64,000 bases of DNA from Granulicella aggregans (lineage in GTDB: Bacteria; Acidobacteriota; Terriglobia; Terriglobales; Acidobacteriaceae), in contig NZ_JAGSYE010000002.1 of the NCBI RefSeq assembly GCF_025685565.1, positions 496,001 through 560,000 of the forward strand. Direction: 5' to 3'. The stretch's first letter is position 1; every line of letters begins with the position of its first letter. Below, piece after piece: positions 39,978 to 51,746 of the stretch. The notes under the pieces were generated by a model. The model worked only from the letters and a program-made list of their open reading frames with translations. It was not told the DNA's origin and did not search any database. Position numbers and translations under genes: made by a program.

Positions 39978-41588
39978 ATGAAAAATTATGCTGGAAGCGT
40001 GGGACGGATTGCCCCGATTTCAAGGCAGTCTATTGTTCTTGTCTGCGTCTCTGTGTTTGTTGCGGTCTGTATCCTTGCCTCTGCGCTCCTGCAGCACTTC
40101 GGATTTCCGTTGGACGATTCCTGGATACATCAGACAATCGGTCGCAACTTTGCGAATTTCGGCTCGCTGGGTTATTCGCCGCATCAGCGGTCTTCGGGTT
40201 CCACCAGCCTGCTCTGGACGCTTTTGCTGGGCACCAACTATAAGATCTTGCCTCACGTAAATCCGGTCATTTACTGTCTCGCGGTAAACTTGGCCTGCCT
40301 GCTCGCAATCTGTCTCTCTATGCTTCGTCTGGCAATCCGCGATGGCATGACACGAGGGCTCGCTGTGTTGTGGGCAGTCGCTCCTCTGGCTGACGGCAAC
40401 TTCGTCTGGCTGGGCTTCACGGGCATGGAGCACCTCCTGTTCGTCGCTCTCTCCTTGCTGTCTATCTCAGCATGGTTCTTGCGCGGCGAGCATCCTGTAA
40501 GAAGCGCGGCACTCGCAGGTCTTGCGTTAGGACTGCTTGGGATGACACGCCCCGAAGGCTGCGTTCTTCTCGTCGTCATCTTTCTGCTTGAGTTTCTCAC
40601 TCCCTTGAGAGCCGGCCGCAAACCGCGTGAACTCTGGACTGCCGCCGCCCTTGCGCTGCCGCTCGCCGCAATCCCCTTCGCGGTCAATCTGAGAACCTCT
40701 GGTTCCCTGCTTCCGCTGACACTCAAAGGGCGGCAGTTCCTCTACTTCGGAACGTCACACATCGACCTAAGCACCCGCTTGCACCTCCTTCTCGAATGGC
40801 AGCAAAGGATCATCACTTCCGTCTACATGCAGCCGGCAGATGTGTGGGCCTGGAAGCCCCGGCTGATCATGATTCTTCTGACCAAGATTGTTCCTCTTCT
40901 CTGCCTGCTTGGCCTAGTCTCTCTCTTCAAAGACCGCTGCTCCCTGACGTTGATCTTTTGCATGTGGGGGATCATCCACTCTTTCCTGTACGTGATCATG
41001 CTGCCGAGCATGGGCCACGGCGGCCGCTATCAACCCTTTATCCTGCTCCTGCTGCTTCCTCTGGCTACGCGCGGCATCTACTTCGCGATAAGTATCGTTC
41101 GGCTTGGCCGGAGTCCGGCCACATGGCTGGCTTACGGGTGCTTGATCGTCTTTGCCACCTTCTCCCTAAGGATGTGGCGGTTGGGTCTTAGCTACGGGAT
41201 CCAGCACATTGAAACGAGCCACGGAGTGATGGCCCCATATCTGAACGCCCACTTTCCTCAGGAGACAATCGCCATCTTCGACATTGGCAGGATCGGGTAC
41301 GTCTTCACGGGAACGGTGGTCGATCTCGGCGGTCTAACCGACACGTCGTACAGCGCCTACCTCTTTCGCCGCCAGGTAGCGACATACCTGCAGGAACACA
41401 AGATCGAATATGCGGTACTGCCCCGCGATGCCGGCATCAACAGCCGGCTAGGCCTCATCTCTGGCCAGGAAGTGGACCTAGAGCCGATCGCCCACGCCTG
41501 CGCCGATTTTTACGAGTGGAACTTCACTAAAACCCTGACGAACAACGCGGCCCAGTGTCAGGACCTCATGCGCATCCACTATCGTTAG
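39978..41588 (+). CDS. Multi-pass GT-C-type glycosyltransferase-like membrane protein
   Basis: 536 residues with about ten hydrophobic segments. After the first helix comes GFPLDDSWIHQTIGRNFANFG, where the Asp pair in the first periplasmic loop is the usual GT-C catalytic signature. TRPEGCVLLVVIF and the GHGGRYQPFILLLLLPLA region are typical of the dolichyl-phosphate-mannose/ArnT-like superfamily. A soluble C-terminal domain of about 120 residues follows. It likely transfers sugar from a polyprenyl carrier on the periplasmic side. Stand-alone; ends before a strong bidirectional terminator shared with katG. Confidence 0.8.
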   Translation: MKNYAGSVGRIAPISRQSIVLVCVSVFVAVCILASALLQHFGFPLDDSWIHQTIGRNFANFGSLGYSPHQRSSGSTSLLWTLLLGTNYKILPHVNPVIYCLAVNLACLLAICLSMLRLAIRDGMTRGLAVLWAVAPLADGNFVWLGFTGMEHLLFVALSLLSISAWFLRGEHPVRSAALAGLALGLLGMTRPEGCVLLVVIFLLEFLTPLRAGRKPRELWTAAALALPLAAIPFAVNLRTSGSLLPLTLKGRQFLYFGTSHIDLSTRLHLLLEWQQRIITSVYMQPADVWAWKPRLIMILLTKIVPLLCLLGLVSLFKDRCSLTLIFCMWGIIHSFLYVIMLPSMGHGGRYQPFILLLLLPLATRGIYFAISIVRLGRSPATWLAYGCLIVFATFSLRMWRLGLSYGIQHIETSHGVMAPYLNAHFPQETIAIFDIGRIGYVFTGTVVDLGGLTDTSYSAYLFRRQVATYLQEHKIEYAVLPRDAGINSRLGLISGQEVDLEPIAHACADFYEWNFTKTLTNNAAQCQDLMRIHYR

Positions 41589-41606
41589 GGTCTTCCACCT
41601 TTCCAC

Positions 41607-41646
41607 AAAAAAAGAAGGAGGCCAGTTACCTGGCCTCCTTCTTTTT
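41607..41646. terminator. Bidirectional intrinsic terminator
   Basis: 13-bp perfect stem AGAAGGAGGCCAG/CTGGCCTCCTTCT with loop TTAC, flanked by A-run and T-run on the two sides. Serves the convergent glycosyltransferase and katG genes. Confidence 0.92.
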
Positions 41647-41665
41647 CTGCAATTCAATCGTGCCT

Positions 41666-43975
<2,310 letters not shown>

Positions 43976-43999
43976 TCATCCCGAAAAATCCAAACTCAA

Positions 44000-44440
44000 T
44001 CAGTCCGCGCTCACCTTGCCGCGGCTCTTCGCGGGAGTGCACTTCGCACAGAGTCCGCGCACAATCAACTCGCACTCGCGCAGCGTGCGCTTACCCAGCG
44101 AACTCAATGCCGGCTTCGGCACCTCGTACCACTCCACGTCCTCGACATTGCCACACTGGTCGCAGATGAAGTGATGATGTCGCACGCCCTTGGCATCGAA
44201 GCGCGCAGCACGGCCTTCGACCGCCACCTCGCGCACCAGCCCCGCCTGCACGAGATCCCTCAAATTGTTATAAGTGGTGGCCCGCGACAGCCGTGGATCG
44301 AGGCGATTCACCGCCTCGAAGATCTCCGCCGCCGTGGGATGTCCGGGGTACTCCATTAGGAACGCCATCACGCAATGGCGCTGCGGAGTGAACCTCAGTC
44401 CCGTGTTCTCCAGGCTCTCGCGGATTGATTCTGTGTCCAT
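44000..44440 (-). CDS. perR: Fur-family peroxide regulator, PerR-like
   Basis: 146 residues from the ATG at 44440. Winged helix GLRFTPQRHCVMAFLMEYPGHPTAAEIF and SRATTYNNLRDLVQAGLV, metal ligands in RHHHFICDQCGN and the C-terminal CAKC, giving the two CxxC structural zinc pairs. Adjacency to katG and a 15-base TTAGA-N5-TCTAA palindrome just before its start favour PerR over Fur. It likely represses itself and katG until metal-catalysed oxidation. Confidence 0.88.
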   Translation of the reverse strand: MDTESIRESLENTGLRFTPQRHCVMAFLMEYPGHPTAAEIFEAVNRLDPRLSRATTYNNLRDLVQAGLVREVAVEGRAARFDAKGVRHHHFICDQCGNVEDVEWYEVPKPALSSLGKRTLRECELIVRGLCAKCTPAKSRGKVSAD

Positions 44441-44448
44441 CACCGTAT

Positions 44449-44463
44449 TTAGATTCTGTCTAA
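44449..44463. promoter_or_regulatory. Candidate PerR/Fur box
   Basis: TTAGATTCTGTCTAA, an inverted repeat TTAGA-N5-TCTAA eight bases upstream of the perR start, where binding would block initiation. Confidence 0.6.
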
Positions 44464-44571
44464 TCTCGGACTTTGTCAAGACAACGGCTGTGCATCGCCG
44501 GTGAAAAAACGATGAATGACCTCTGTCTATGGAGAGCTGCAAATCGACGGGATCAGACACTCACAAAAACG

Positions 44572-44600
44572 AAAAAGGACGGCCCAAGGCCGTCCTTTTG
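44572..44600 (-). terminator. Intrinsic terminator after the cold-shock gene
   Basis: AAAAGGACGGCC-CAA-GGCCGTCCTTTT; 12-bp perfect stem 20 bases after the csp stop codon. Confidence 0.92.
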
Positions 44601-44619
44601 TCGAGTGATGCTTTGAAGC

Positions 44620-44820
44620 TTAGAGAGGCTGGATGTCCGCAGCCTGCCAGCCCTTGGGTCCCTTGACCACGTTGAACTGTACAGCCTGACCTTCGGTGAG
44701 GCTCTTGAAGCCGCTCGAGGTGATCGCCGAGTAGTGTGCGAACACATCCTCGCCGTTCTGCCTGCTGATAAACCCAAAGCCCTTCGCGTCGTTAAACCAC
44801 TTCACTGTTCCCTGTTCCAT
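44620..44820 (-). CDS. cspA: Cold-shock domain protein
   Basis: 66 residues from the ATG at 44820 (AGAAGGA upstream). [20 protein letters not shown] (RNP1 KGFGFI) and DVFAHYSAI (RNP2-like VFAHY) define a CspA-type single-stranded nucleic-acid-binding beta barrel. An RNA chaperone in the cytoplasm. A monocistronic unit with its own terminator. Confidence 0.96.
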   Translation of the reverse strand: MEQGTVKWFNDAKGFGFISRQNGEDVFAHYSAITSSGFKSLTEGQAVQFNVVKGPKGWQAADIQPL

Positions 44821-44886
44821 TTTGATTCCTTCTTGATGCTGAATTGACGCTCGGACTAATTGGGCATTACCGTACAGCCATTGCAA

Positions 44887-45193
44887 AAACCAATCTGTTC
44901 AACCGACACCTCTAGGCTATCACGAGCGCGTTCGATGTTCGCACGTCATTCCATCGTCTTCGTCAGTCGTGACGTTTCTCCGGCCCATTTCGACCGCTGT
45001 TCCTGGCATTGCTCGCCGTTTCCGCCGCAACTGTCACACTCTCCCCCACCTAGTTTGTCATTCCCGAAGGGAATCTGCGTTTTCCTTCCCTTTCGTAGCT
45101 TCACACGCAGTAATCCTGAATTTGCCACAAGAACTGTCAGAGACAACTTGAATCCGATATCTCTCAAAATGCCGTTTTTCGTGCTCAATCTTG
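44887..45193. other. Intergenic region with a REP-like repeat
   Basis: No gene seen. 45054-45080 carries TTTGTCATTCCCGAAGGG and onward, a 27-base sequence repeated exactly at 61481-61507. It contains the small palindrome ATTCCC-GA-AGGGAAT. Confidence 0.6.
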
Positions 45194-45928
45194 CTATTCA
45201 GTCCCCTCGATCGCAAGCTCTTTGGCTCTTTCTCTTCCGGCTGCGGGCATGATGTCCTCTCTGTCCGTACATACCGACCATCGCGTCATGCAGTCGAAGC
45301 CTATTTGAAATATCTGCTGCCGCTTCGCGGGCTCTAAGCTCGGGAGAGCACTTACCCAGATTGCCAGACAATTCGTGCAGCCGGACGGCCCCCATATTCG
45401 ATAGTCCGGATTCGCTTTAGGTTGGGTATCCGGCAGAACAGTCACGAGCAATGCACGGCCAAAGAGCATGTACTGACCGGAGGAGTACGGAACATAGTTT
45501 GGGTCACTGAGCCATTTCCGCTCTTCGCGTGTGCCGAACCCCTTTGGGACGAGAATCCCTACAGTAAATGAGGCGTCCAATAGCAGATCACCCCTCGTTC
45601 TAAGTATGAGTTCGTAGGTAGGTTGGTGATCATGAGCGAATGGAAAAATTGTGAAAAACCTTGATACGCTCCATGCATTGCCTATTGTGTACTCGCATTT
45701 GCCGCCCCCACAGTGGACATCTGGGACCTGACAACCCGCCTGCTTAAGGAGGCGTTCGATATCCGACTTCGTAGTTCGTCCGGGCTGAAGCTTCAGGAAC
45801 TCTTTGTAGATGGCCTCGGATCGTGAACGGACGATAGTTTCATGGATGCGAGCCGACAGAAAAAGCAGGCCGTACCCGGCCAGCAAAACGGCGATGACTG
45901 TACGTCCTACACGCCACAATCTCGCCAT
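45194..45928 (-). CDS. Hypothetical membrane-anchored protein
   Basis: 244 residues from the ATG at 45928 (AGGTG upstream). One N-terminal helix (TVIAVLLAGYGLLFLSARI), then a soluble part with LLKQAGCQVPDVHCGGGKCEY, DYRIWGPSGCTNCLAIWVSA and CMTRWSVCTDRED; eight or more cysteines suggest disulfides outside the cytoplasm. LKLQPGRTTKSDIERLL resembles a BamE/SmpA-like opening. No family recognised. Confidence 0.65.
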   Translation of the reverse strand: MARLWRVGRTVIAVLLAGYGLLFLSARIHETIVRSRSEAIYKEFLKLQPGRTTKSDIERLLKQAGCQVPDVHCGGGKCEYTIGNAWSVSRFFTIFPFAHDHQPTYELILRTRGDLLLDASFTVGILVPKGFGTREERKWLSDPNYVPYSSGQYMLFGRALLVTVLPDTQPKANPDYRIWGPSGCTNCLAIWVSALPSLEPAKRQQIFQIGFDCMTRWSVCTDREDIMPAAGRERAKELAIEGTE

Positions 45929-46061
45929 TAGCACCTGCGTGACCATGTTGGAATTATGCAGTTCAAGGACACTCTGGGCAATGCTAAGCTAAAAACTTTC
46001 CTTTCACTCAAAGTGTCGTGTTATCAGAGACTCCCAACAAACAAAATACTCGCATCCGATT

Positions 46062-46124
46062 GCGGGGAGTTTTTTCGCCGAAGCCACATCATCCTTAGGC
46101 TTGTCTTCCTGCGGTACTTCGCCT
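46062..46124. repeat. Duplicate of the 3' end of the FG-GAP gene
   Basis: This segment closely matches 47899-47971 (GCGGGGAGTTTTTT, then CCTTAGGCTTGTCTTCCTGC), that is, the terminator and last codons of the FG-GAP gene. On the minus strand it still reads EVPQEDKPKD. The decarboxylase gene lies between the two copies. Confidence 0.75.
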
Positions 46125-46270
46125 CTCCGTCGCTGCCAAGAATGAGCACATTATGAGAGTTTTTAGACGAAGTCCCCCCGTTCTGCAGCGTTCCCGCACC
46201 TTTTGCTGCCAACAGATGGTATCCAAATTGCCTTTCAGTTAGGCACCGTCTGCTGCAGGCAAGGATTTCG

Positions 46271-47854
46271 ATGGTTGAATTAGAGCGCTCGGCCCGGCCG
46301 TCAACACAACTCGAGTTTGGGAAAAAAACGCTTGACGCGGCGTCGCCGTCAGAGGCTGAGGCGCTGCGCCAACAGGCACACCTCATGCTGGACCAGATGC
46401 TGGACTACTCGGAGGCCATCCGGGATCGTCCCGTCTGGCAACCGATTCCGGAGACAGTCCGGGCGTCTTTTCAAGCTGGAATGCCTTCGAGTGGCACAAG
46501 CCTCGCTGAAGTTCATCAACAGTTCATGGAGACCATCGTGCCGTTCACCGCCGCCAACACACATCCCGGCTTTCTGGGTTGGGTACAGGGCGGAGGTTCG
46601 CAGATCGGCATGCTGGCGGGCATGCTGACCGCTGGGCTCAATGCAAACGTGGGTGGCCGTGATCAGATTCCTCTTGATGTCGAGCGGCAGGTCACGCGCT
46701 GGATGCAAGATCTCTTCGGTTTTCCGGCAGGGGCGAGCGGCATCTTTCTGACCGGAACGTCGATGGCCAATTTCGTTGCGATCGTGATCGCCCGCGATGC
46801 TCGCCTGGGTGTCGGCGTTCGCCGCACTGGAACAATGGCTGTATCGAGACCGCTCAGGGCCTACGCCTCTACCGCAGTGCACGGCAGCGTGGCCAAAGCG
46901 CTTGATCTTGCTGGTCTTGGCAGTGACACGCTGCGCCTCATCGCAACCGACGCGCAGGGCCGCATCGACCTGACACTTCTCGCGCAAGCGGTACACGAAG
47001 ACTGGCGCCAGGGCTTCACGCCTTTCCTTGTAGTTGGATCTGCGGGAACAGTCGATCTCGGTGCGATCGACGATCTCAACGGTATCGCCGAGTTCTGCGA
47101 ACAGGAAGATCTGTGGTTCCACGTAGACGGCGCTCTCGGGGCTCTCGCCATGTTGGCACCCGATCTGGCTCCGAGATTGAAAGGGATCGAACGTGCCGAT
47201 ACGCTTGCCTTCGACTTCCATAAGTGGACACAGGTTCCATACGACGCCGGCTTCCTGCTTGTACGGGATGCGACGCTCCATCAGCAGGCTTTTGCATCGG
47301 CTCCAAACTACCTGGCCCGCGAAGATCGTGGTCTATCCGCCGGCTCACCATGGCCCTGCGATCTGGGCCCTGAGCTTTCGAGAAGCTTTCGCGCCCTGAA
47401 GGTGTGGATCACGTTGAAGGTCTACGGCGCGGATAGTCTCGGTTCAGTGATCCAGAACACATGCAGCCTTGCTCGGGCTCTCGCCGCGCGGATTACCAAT
47501 ACGCCGGAGTTGGAACTGCTGGCGCCGGTCGAGTTGAACATCGTCTGTTTCCGGTATCGCTTTGCCGCAATGGACATCACAGAGGGTCCGTCACGGACAG
47601 AGCAAGATGCGAACCGGCTCAACCGCGAACTCGTCATCCGTCTGCAGGAGGCGGGAAGGATTGCGCCATCCACGACCATGGTTGGAGGAAAACTTGCAAT
47701 CCGCGCCGCAATCGTGAACCACCGCACGACGCTTGCTGACATGGACGCCCTGGTGGATGGGACACTGTCAAACGGTCGAGAGCTTGAGTTTCACAATCCG
47801 AAGATCTCTGCGCTTCACTGGAACGAATCTTCAGTCCCAGCATGGGAAGCCTGA
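46271..47854 (+). CDS. PLP-dependent amino-acid decarboxylase (group II type)
   Basis: 527 residues. NTHPGFLGWVQGGGSQIGML, GIFLTGTSMANFVAI, the cofactor Asp region WFHVDGALGAL and the PLP lysine in TLAFDFHKWTQVPYDAGF place it with aromatic-L-amino-acid/glutamate-type decarboxylases. Substrate specificity cannot be read directly. The length is slightly above the family norm because of an N-terminal extension of about 25 residues. A strong terminator follows. It is flanked by two copies of another gene's 3' end, which suggests insertion into this site. Confidence 0.87.
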   Translation: MVELERSARPSTQLEFGKKTLDAASPSEAEALRQQAHLMLDQMLDYSEAIRDRPVWQPIPETVRASFQAGMPSSGTSLAEVHQQFMETIVPFTAANTHPGFLGWVQGGGSQIGMLAGMLTAGLNANVGGRDQIPLDVERQVTRWMQDLFGFPAGASGIFLTGTSMANFVAIVIARDARLGVGVRRTGTMAVSRPLRAYASTAVHGSVAKALDLAGLGSDTLRLIATDAQGRIDLTLLAQAVHEDWRQGFTPFLVVGSAGTVDLGAIDDLNGIAEFCEQEDLWFHVDGALGALAMLAPDLAPRLKGIERADTLAFDFHKWTQVPYDAGFLLVRDATLHQQAFASAPNYLAREDRGLSAGSPWPCDLGPELSRSFRALKVWITLKVYGADSLGSVIQNTCSLARALAARITNTPELELLAPVELNIVCFRYRFAAMDITEGPSRTEQDANRLNRELVIRLQEAGRIAPSTTMVGGKLAIRAAIVNHRTTLADMDALVDGTLSNGRELEFHNPKISALHWNESSVPAWEA

Positions 47855-47885
47855 CTCTCCATCCAATTCAACAAGCAAAACAAAA

Positions 47886-47912
47886 ACTCCCCGCCGAAGC
47901 GGGGAGTTTTTT
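47886..47912 (+). terminator. Intrinsic terminator
   Basis: ACTCCCCGC-CGAA-GCGGGGAGT followed by a T-run on the plus strand and A-run on the other side; serves the convergent decarboxylase and FG-GAP genes. Confidence 0.92.
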
Positions 47913-47926
47913 CTTGCCGAAGCCGC

Positions 47927-49345
47927 CTAATCCTTAGGCTTGTCTTCCTGCGGCACTTCCTTCCCTTCGCCCGGGAACGGCCACTGCTTATTCAGCTCTA
48001 GAGTCGACTCGCGAACATCGCCGGGCACCTTCACCACCTTCAGGTTCTCGAGCACATGCACGCCCAGCTTCCCGGCCGTGGCGAGGTCGATGTCGCCATC
48101 GTGGTCGAAGTCGCCCCAGACGATCTGCGTGCCGATGGTCGCTGTCCCGTTCAGCGAGAGCGTCTCGCGCTCGAACCGCGGGTCCGCTTCCCATGCCGAG
48201 GCGACCATCGTCGCGGGCCACTTCTCATCGGGCGACTTCATCGTCTCGCCCGCATGGGTCTTGGCCTTCGTCAACTGCTCCGCGCCCGGCAGACGGTACG
48301 CATACACGACGTTCGGATCGTACGATCCCGGATCGCCGCCACCGTGGCCGCGATACCGCTTGCCCGTGATCAGCTCCGGAACTCCGTCGCCGTCGATGTC
48401 GACCAGCGCCACAGCGTGCGACTGCGAGAACGACTCGTCGATCACGTGCCGAATCCACTTCGGTGCAGACGGCGTCCCCGCCTGCTCCAGCCAGTAGAGC
48501 CCGTACCCATGTCCCTGCCCGTAGATGAGGTCCAGCTTGCCATCGTGGTTCACGTCGTAACCAAGCACCGGGAAGCCGCTATCGCCGAGGTCCCAGTCGC
48601 CGTGCCACTTCCACTTGTCGTTGTCCGCGTCGATCTGCTCGAACCATCCATGCGGCGTCAGAATGTCCGCCTTGCCGTCGCCGTTGATGTCCGCAATGCC
48701 GATACCGTGGCCGTCCTCGTTCGATCCGCCCGCCTTGTGTACCTTCGGCGTCGCCTTGGAGAAATCGACCCAGATCACGCCGGAGTGATCGTAGTGCGCC
48801 AGCGCGAGGTCGGGCTTGCCGTCACCGTTGATGTCGGCAAACGCGCCACCCTCGGTGTCGTAGGTGTCGGTGATCTTCGCTCCCACCCACTGCGCTCCAG
48901 CAGCGGTCGCCTTCGGGCCGGGGTTCTTGAACCACCACAGGCCATTCGAGATCCATCCCGTCGTCACGAGGTCGGGCAGGCCGTCGTGGTCCACATCCAC
49001 CACCCACTCGCCGCAGTCGTTGACGAACTCATTGTGCGTGCCCACCTGGCGGAACTGGTGCCGCTTCCACTCGCCGCCGTTCGCGCCGGGGTTCTCGTAC
49101 CAGTAGCCCCCGCTCAACAGGTCGACAAAGCCGTCGCCGTTCATGTCGATCACCGAGATGCCCTCGGCGTGGTCCGAACCCAGCCGGTGCGCGAGGAAGG
49201 TGGTTCTCGGCTTGCCATCAGGCCCAAGGCCGGGGTCCGCCATCCGGCGCTCCGTCGCGTGTGCCGGATCCTGCGCGTAAGCCGAAGCCGCGCCCAAAGC
49301 CAGCGTGGCAATCGCCGCGGTCATAAAGCAAGATGCAATCTTCAT
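47927..49345 (-). CDS. Secreted FG-GAP/VCBS repeat protein
   Basis: 472 residues from the ATG at 49345 (GGAGAGG upstream). Signal peptide ending AASAYAQ, then at least six repeats of the type DMNGDGFVDLLSGGYWYEN, DVDHDGLPDLVTTG, DINGDGKPDLALA, DVNHDGKLDLIYG, DIDGDGVPELITG. These form a calcium-binding beta-propeller outside the cytoplasm. It is downstream of a Gfo/Idh oxidoreductase gene on the same strand and may bind a polysaccharide or display protein. Confidence 0.9.
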   Translation of the reverse strand: MKIASCFMTAAIATLALGAASAYAQDPAHATERRMADPGLGPDGKPRTTFLAHRLGSDHAEGISVIDMNGDGFVDLLSGGYWYENPGANGGEWKRHQFRQVGTHNEFVNDCGEWVVDVDHDGLPDLVTTGWISNGLWWFKNPGPKATAAGAQWVGAKITDTYDTEGGAFADINGDGKPDLALAHYDHSGVIWVDFSKATPKVHKAGGSNEDGHGIGIADINGDGKADILTPHGWFEQIDADNDKWKWHGDWDLGDSGFPVLGYDVNHDGKLDLIYGQGHGYGLYWLEQAGTPSAPKWIRHVIDESFSQSHAVALVDIDGDGVPELITGKRYRGHGGGDPGSYDPNVVYAYRLPGAEQLTKAKTHAGETMKSPDEKWPATMVASAWEADPRFERETLSLNGTATIGTQIVWGDFDHDGDIDLATAGKLGVHVLENLKVVKVPGDVRESTLELNKQWPFPGEGKEVPQEDKPKD

Positions 49346-49380
49346 AGCCCTCTCCATTACTCAAAAAACTTGTCCTCCTT

Positions 49381-49420
49381 CGAGGGGCGAATCGCACGCC
49401 TCACCGCGATTCGCCCCTCG
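49381..49420. repeat. 15-bp perfect hairpin followed by REP-like tail
   Basis: CGAGGGGCGAATCGC and its exact complement with a ten-base loop, followed by GGAGGATCTGCTTCTC, which recurs at about 61720. It lies between two same-strand genes and may stabilise or attenuate the message. Confidence 0.65.
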
Positions 49421-49450
49421 GAGGATCTGCTTCTCCAGCCATGGACTTCC

Positions 49451-50791
49451 CTAAACGATCTTCATCGTCTCCGGATTCCAGTGAATGATGCTGTCCTTCT
49501 CGAAGCTCAGGTTCCCGAGCAACGCCGCTCCCGCCGCGCGGAAGCCGAACGTCGCATCTTCCACAGGAACCTGCCGGCTGCGTACTGACTTGAAGAAGTT
49601 CGAGAAGTGGTCGTAGCTGTCGAGATATCCCTGCGGCGCGGTAAAGGCCTCCACATCGCGCGGTGTCTCCTCGGGATGGACCACGGGATACTTCTTGCGG
49701 TACTGCTCGATGTACGCCTTCTGCTGCGCGTCCGCGAACGTGGATACGGTATATCCGGGCTCCTTCGATGGAGGAACCCGAGTGACCGTAACCGTGCGCC
49801 CGGAGATCTCCATCTGTCCTTCCGATCCCGTGAACAGGAAGCCTTCGCTCTCTTCGCCACCATCGACGAAGTTCACGCGCAGGCTCAGGTTGAAGCCCTC
49901 GGGATAGTCGAACAGCGCGAGCAGCACGTCGTTCGCGTCGCGGCCATCCTTCCAGTACCGCAGACCTCCCGTCGCCATCGCGCGCGTCGGTCCATGCGAT
50001 CCAGTGATGAAGTGCGTCCCGCTGAAGAGGTGAACGAACAAATCTCCCGCCACGCCCGAACCATAATCCTTCCACTTGCGCCACTGGAAGAACCGCTCGC
50101 CGCTCCACGGAATCTTCGGCGCGGTACCGAGGAAGCGCGGCCAGTCGCAGGTCTCGGTCGAAGCATCGAGCGGCACGGAGTAGTTCCAAGCGCCGATCGA
50201 CGAGTTCCGATCCCACCGCGCCTGCACCATGTTCAGCTTGCCGATAGCGCCCGAAGCCAGCAGCTCCTTCGCCTTCGCGTAGACCACGGAGCTGACGCGC
50301 TGGCTGCCCACCTGAAGAATACGGTTGGTCGACTTCGCTGCATCGATGATCTCCGGCCCATCCGAGTAGAGATGGATCATCGGCTTTTCGAGGTAGACAT
50401 CCTTGCCCGCCTTCATGCTGTCCACGGCGGCCTGCTTATGCCAGTGGTCGGGCGTGGCGATCAGTACCGCGTCGACATCGGGGCGCTTCAGAATCTCGCG
50501 ATAGTCGCGAGTCGTGAAGACGTCATTGCCCCACAGCTCCTTCGCATGGGTCAGACGGCCGTCGTAGCAATCGGCCACGGCGACCAGCTTCACACCCGGA
50601 ACGGTGATGGCGACGCTGGTGTCGAACTGTCCCTGGATGCCCGCGCCGATCAACGCCAGGTTGATCTGGTCGTTTGCGGAGCGTGGCGCAACCGCCGGGG
50701 CCTGCGCGAGAAGCGGGTGAAGGCGGCCCGCCGCGGCGGCAAGCATGGTCGTCTTTGCAGCGGATTGAAGAAAGGCTCTACGGTCTGGCAT
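49451..50791 (-). CDS. Exported Gfo/Idh/MocA-family oxidoreductase
   Basis: 446 residues with a twin-arginine-type signal (MPDRRAFLQSAAKTTML). Dinucleotide motif LALIGAGIQG, DAVLIATPDHWH, and the catalytic-loop motif GKDVYLEKPM. TAT-exported members such as glucose-fructose oxidoreductase carry tightly bound NADP. The neighbours are a DUF1080 protein (divergent) and an FG-GAP protein, a combination found in 3-keto-sugar metabolism. Confidence 0.9.
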   Translation of the reverse strand: MPDRRAFLQSAAKTTMLAAAAGRLHPLLAQAPAVAPRSANDQINLALIGAGIQGQFDTSVAITVPGVKLVAVADCYDGRLTHAKELWGNDVFTTRDYREILKRPDVDAVLIATPDHWHKQAAVDSMKAGKDVYLEKPMIHLYSDGPEIIDAAKSTNRILQVGSQRVSSVVYAKAKELLASGAIGKLNMVQARWDRNSSIGAWNYSVPLDASTETCDWPRFLGTAPKIPWSGERFFQWRKWKDYGSGVAGDLFVHLFSGTHFITGSHGPTRAMATGGLRYWKDGRDANDVLLALFDYPEGFNLSLRVNFVDGGEESEGFLFTGSEGQMEISGRTVTVTRVPPSKEPGYTVSTFADAQQKAYIEQYRKKYPVVHPEETPRDVEAFTAPQGYLDSYDHFSNFFKSVRSRQVPVEDATFGFRAAGAALLGNLSFEKDSIIHWNPETMKIV

Positions 50792-50973
50792 CGGTAACTC
50801 CCTCGAAGTCGGTGCGGGATGGTTTCGTTATCTCGCTTCGGTAGAAAAGGTACGGGATGGGACACGGAAGTGTCCAGCGCCCCTTGCCCCGAACCCTGAG
50901 GACAAACGCTTCAGCGACTTGGGAAATCCTCCGATTCGCCCTAAACTGATCCAGTCAGACGGAGAAACGCAAA

Positions 50974-51741
50974 GTGCTCGCATCGAAACGTATCCGCCCA
51001 CTGCAGACCGTACTCCTAGCCCTGTTGCTGTCCGGTCTTCCGGTCATCGCTCAGACCACCCCGGAGTACACGCTGCCGCCGCGCCAAGCTCCCATCGTTC
51101 TCTTCGATGGCAAAGACCTCTCAAAATTCGACACCTTCATCAAGGGCCGTGGCTTGAACTCCGACCCCACCCACGTCTTCAAGGTGGAGAACAAAGTCAT
51201 CCATGTCTCCGGACACGAGATGGGATACATCATCACCAAGCAGTCCTTCCACCGCTTCTATCTCCGCGCCGAGTTCAAATGGGGCACCGGTACCTTCGGC
51301 GAGCGCAAGGGACAGGCGCGTGACAGCGGCATCCTCTACAACATCCAGGGCGAAGACAAGGTCTGGCCCCGCTCCATCGAGTTCCAGATCAAGGAAGGCG
51401 AGACCGGCGACTTCTGGCTGACCGACGGCGCAGCCCTCACCGGCCCAGACGGCAAGCGCGTGACCGGCCCCACAGGAGCCGCCACCAACATCGGCCACAT
51501 CCACAAAGGCCCGCAGAAGAATGTCGTGGGCTTCCGCAACACTGAGGGCGAACTCGAAAAGCCCTATGGCGAATGGAACATCCTGGAAGTCGTCGTCGAC
51601 GACAATCACATCACCCAGTACGTCAACGGAGTCCTCGCCAACGTAGGCACCGATCCCTTCCCCACCGAAGGTAAGATCCTCTTCCAGTCCGAGGGTGCGG
51701 AGGTCTACTTCCGCAACATCCAGTTATCACCGTTGAAGTAG
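50974..51741 (+). CDS. Secreted DUF1080 (3-keto-disaccharide hydrolase) family protein
   Basis: 255 residues; GTG start at 50974 with GGAGA upstream. Signal peptide ending LPVIAQ. FDGKDLSKFDTF, HVFKVENKVIHVSGHEMGYI, YLRAEFKWGTGTF, DSGILYNIQGEDKVWPRSIE and NILEVVVDDNHITQYVNG are the DUF1080 jelly-roll core. Members hydrolyse 3-keto-glycosides produced by Gfo/Idh-type enzymes, which fits the divergent neighbour. Confidence 0.9.
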   Translation: MLASKRIRPLQTVLLALLLSGLPVIAQTTPEYTLPPRQAPIVLFDGKDLSKFDTFIKGRGLNSDPTHVFKVENKVIHVSGHEMGYIITKQSFHRFYLRAEFKWGTGTFGERKGQARDSGILYNIQGEDKVWPRSIEFQIKEGETGDFWLTDGAALTGPDGKRVTGPTGAATNIGHIHKGPQKNVVGFRNTEGELEKPYGEWNILEVVVDDNHITQYVNGVLANVGTDPFPTEGKILFQSEGAEVYFRNIQLSPLK

Positions 51742-51746
51742 TGGAA

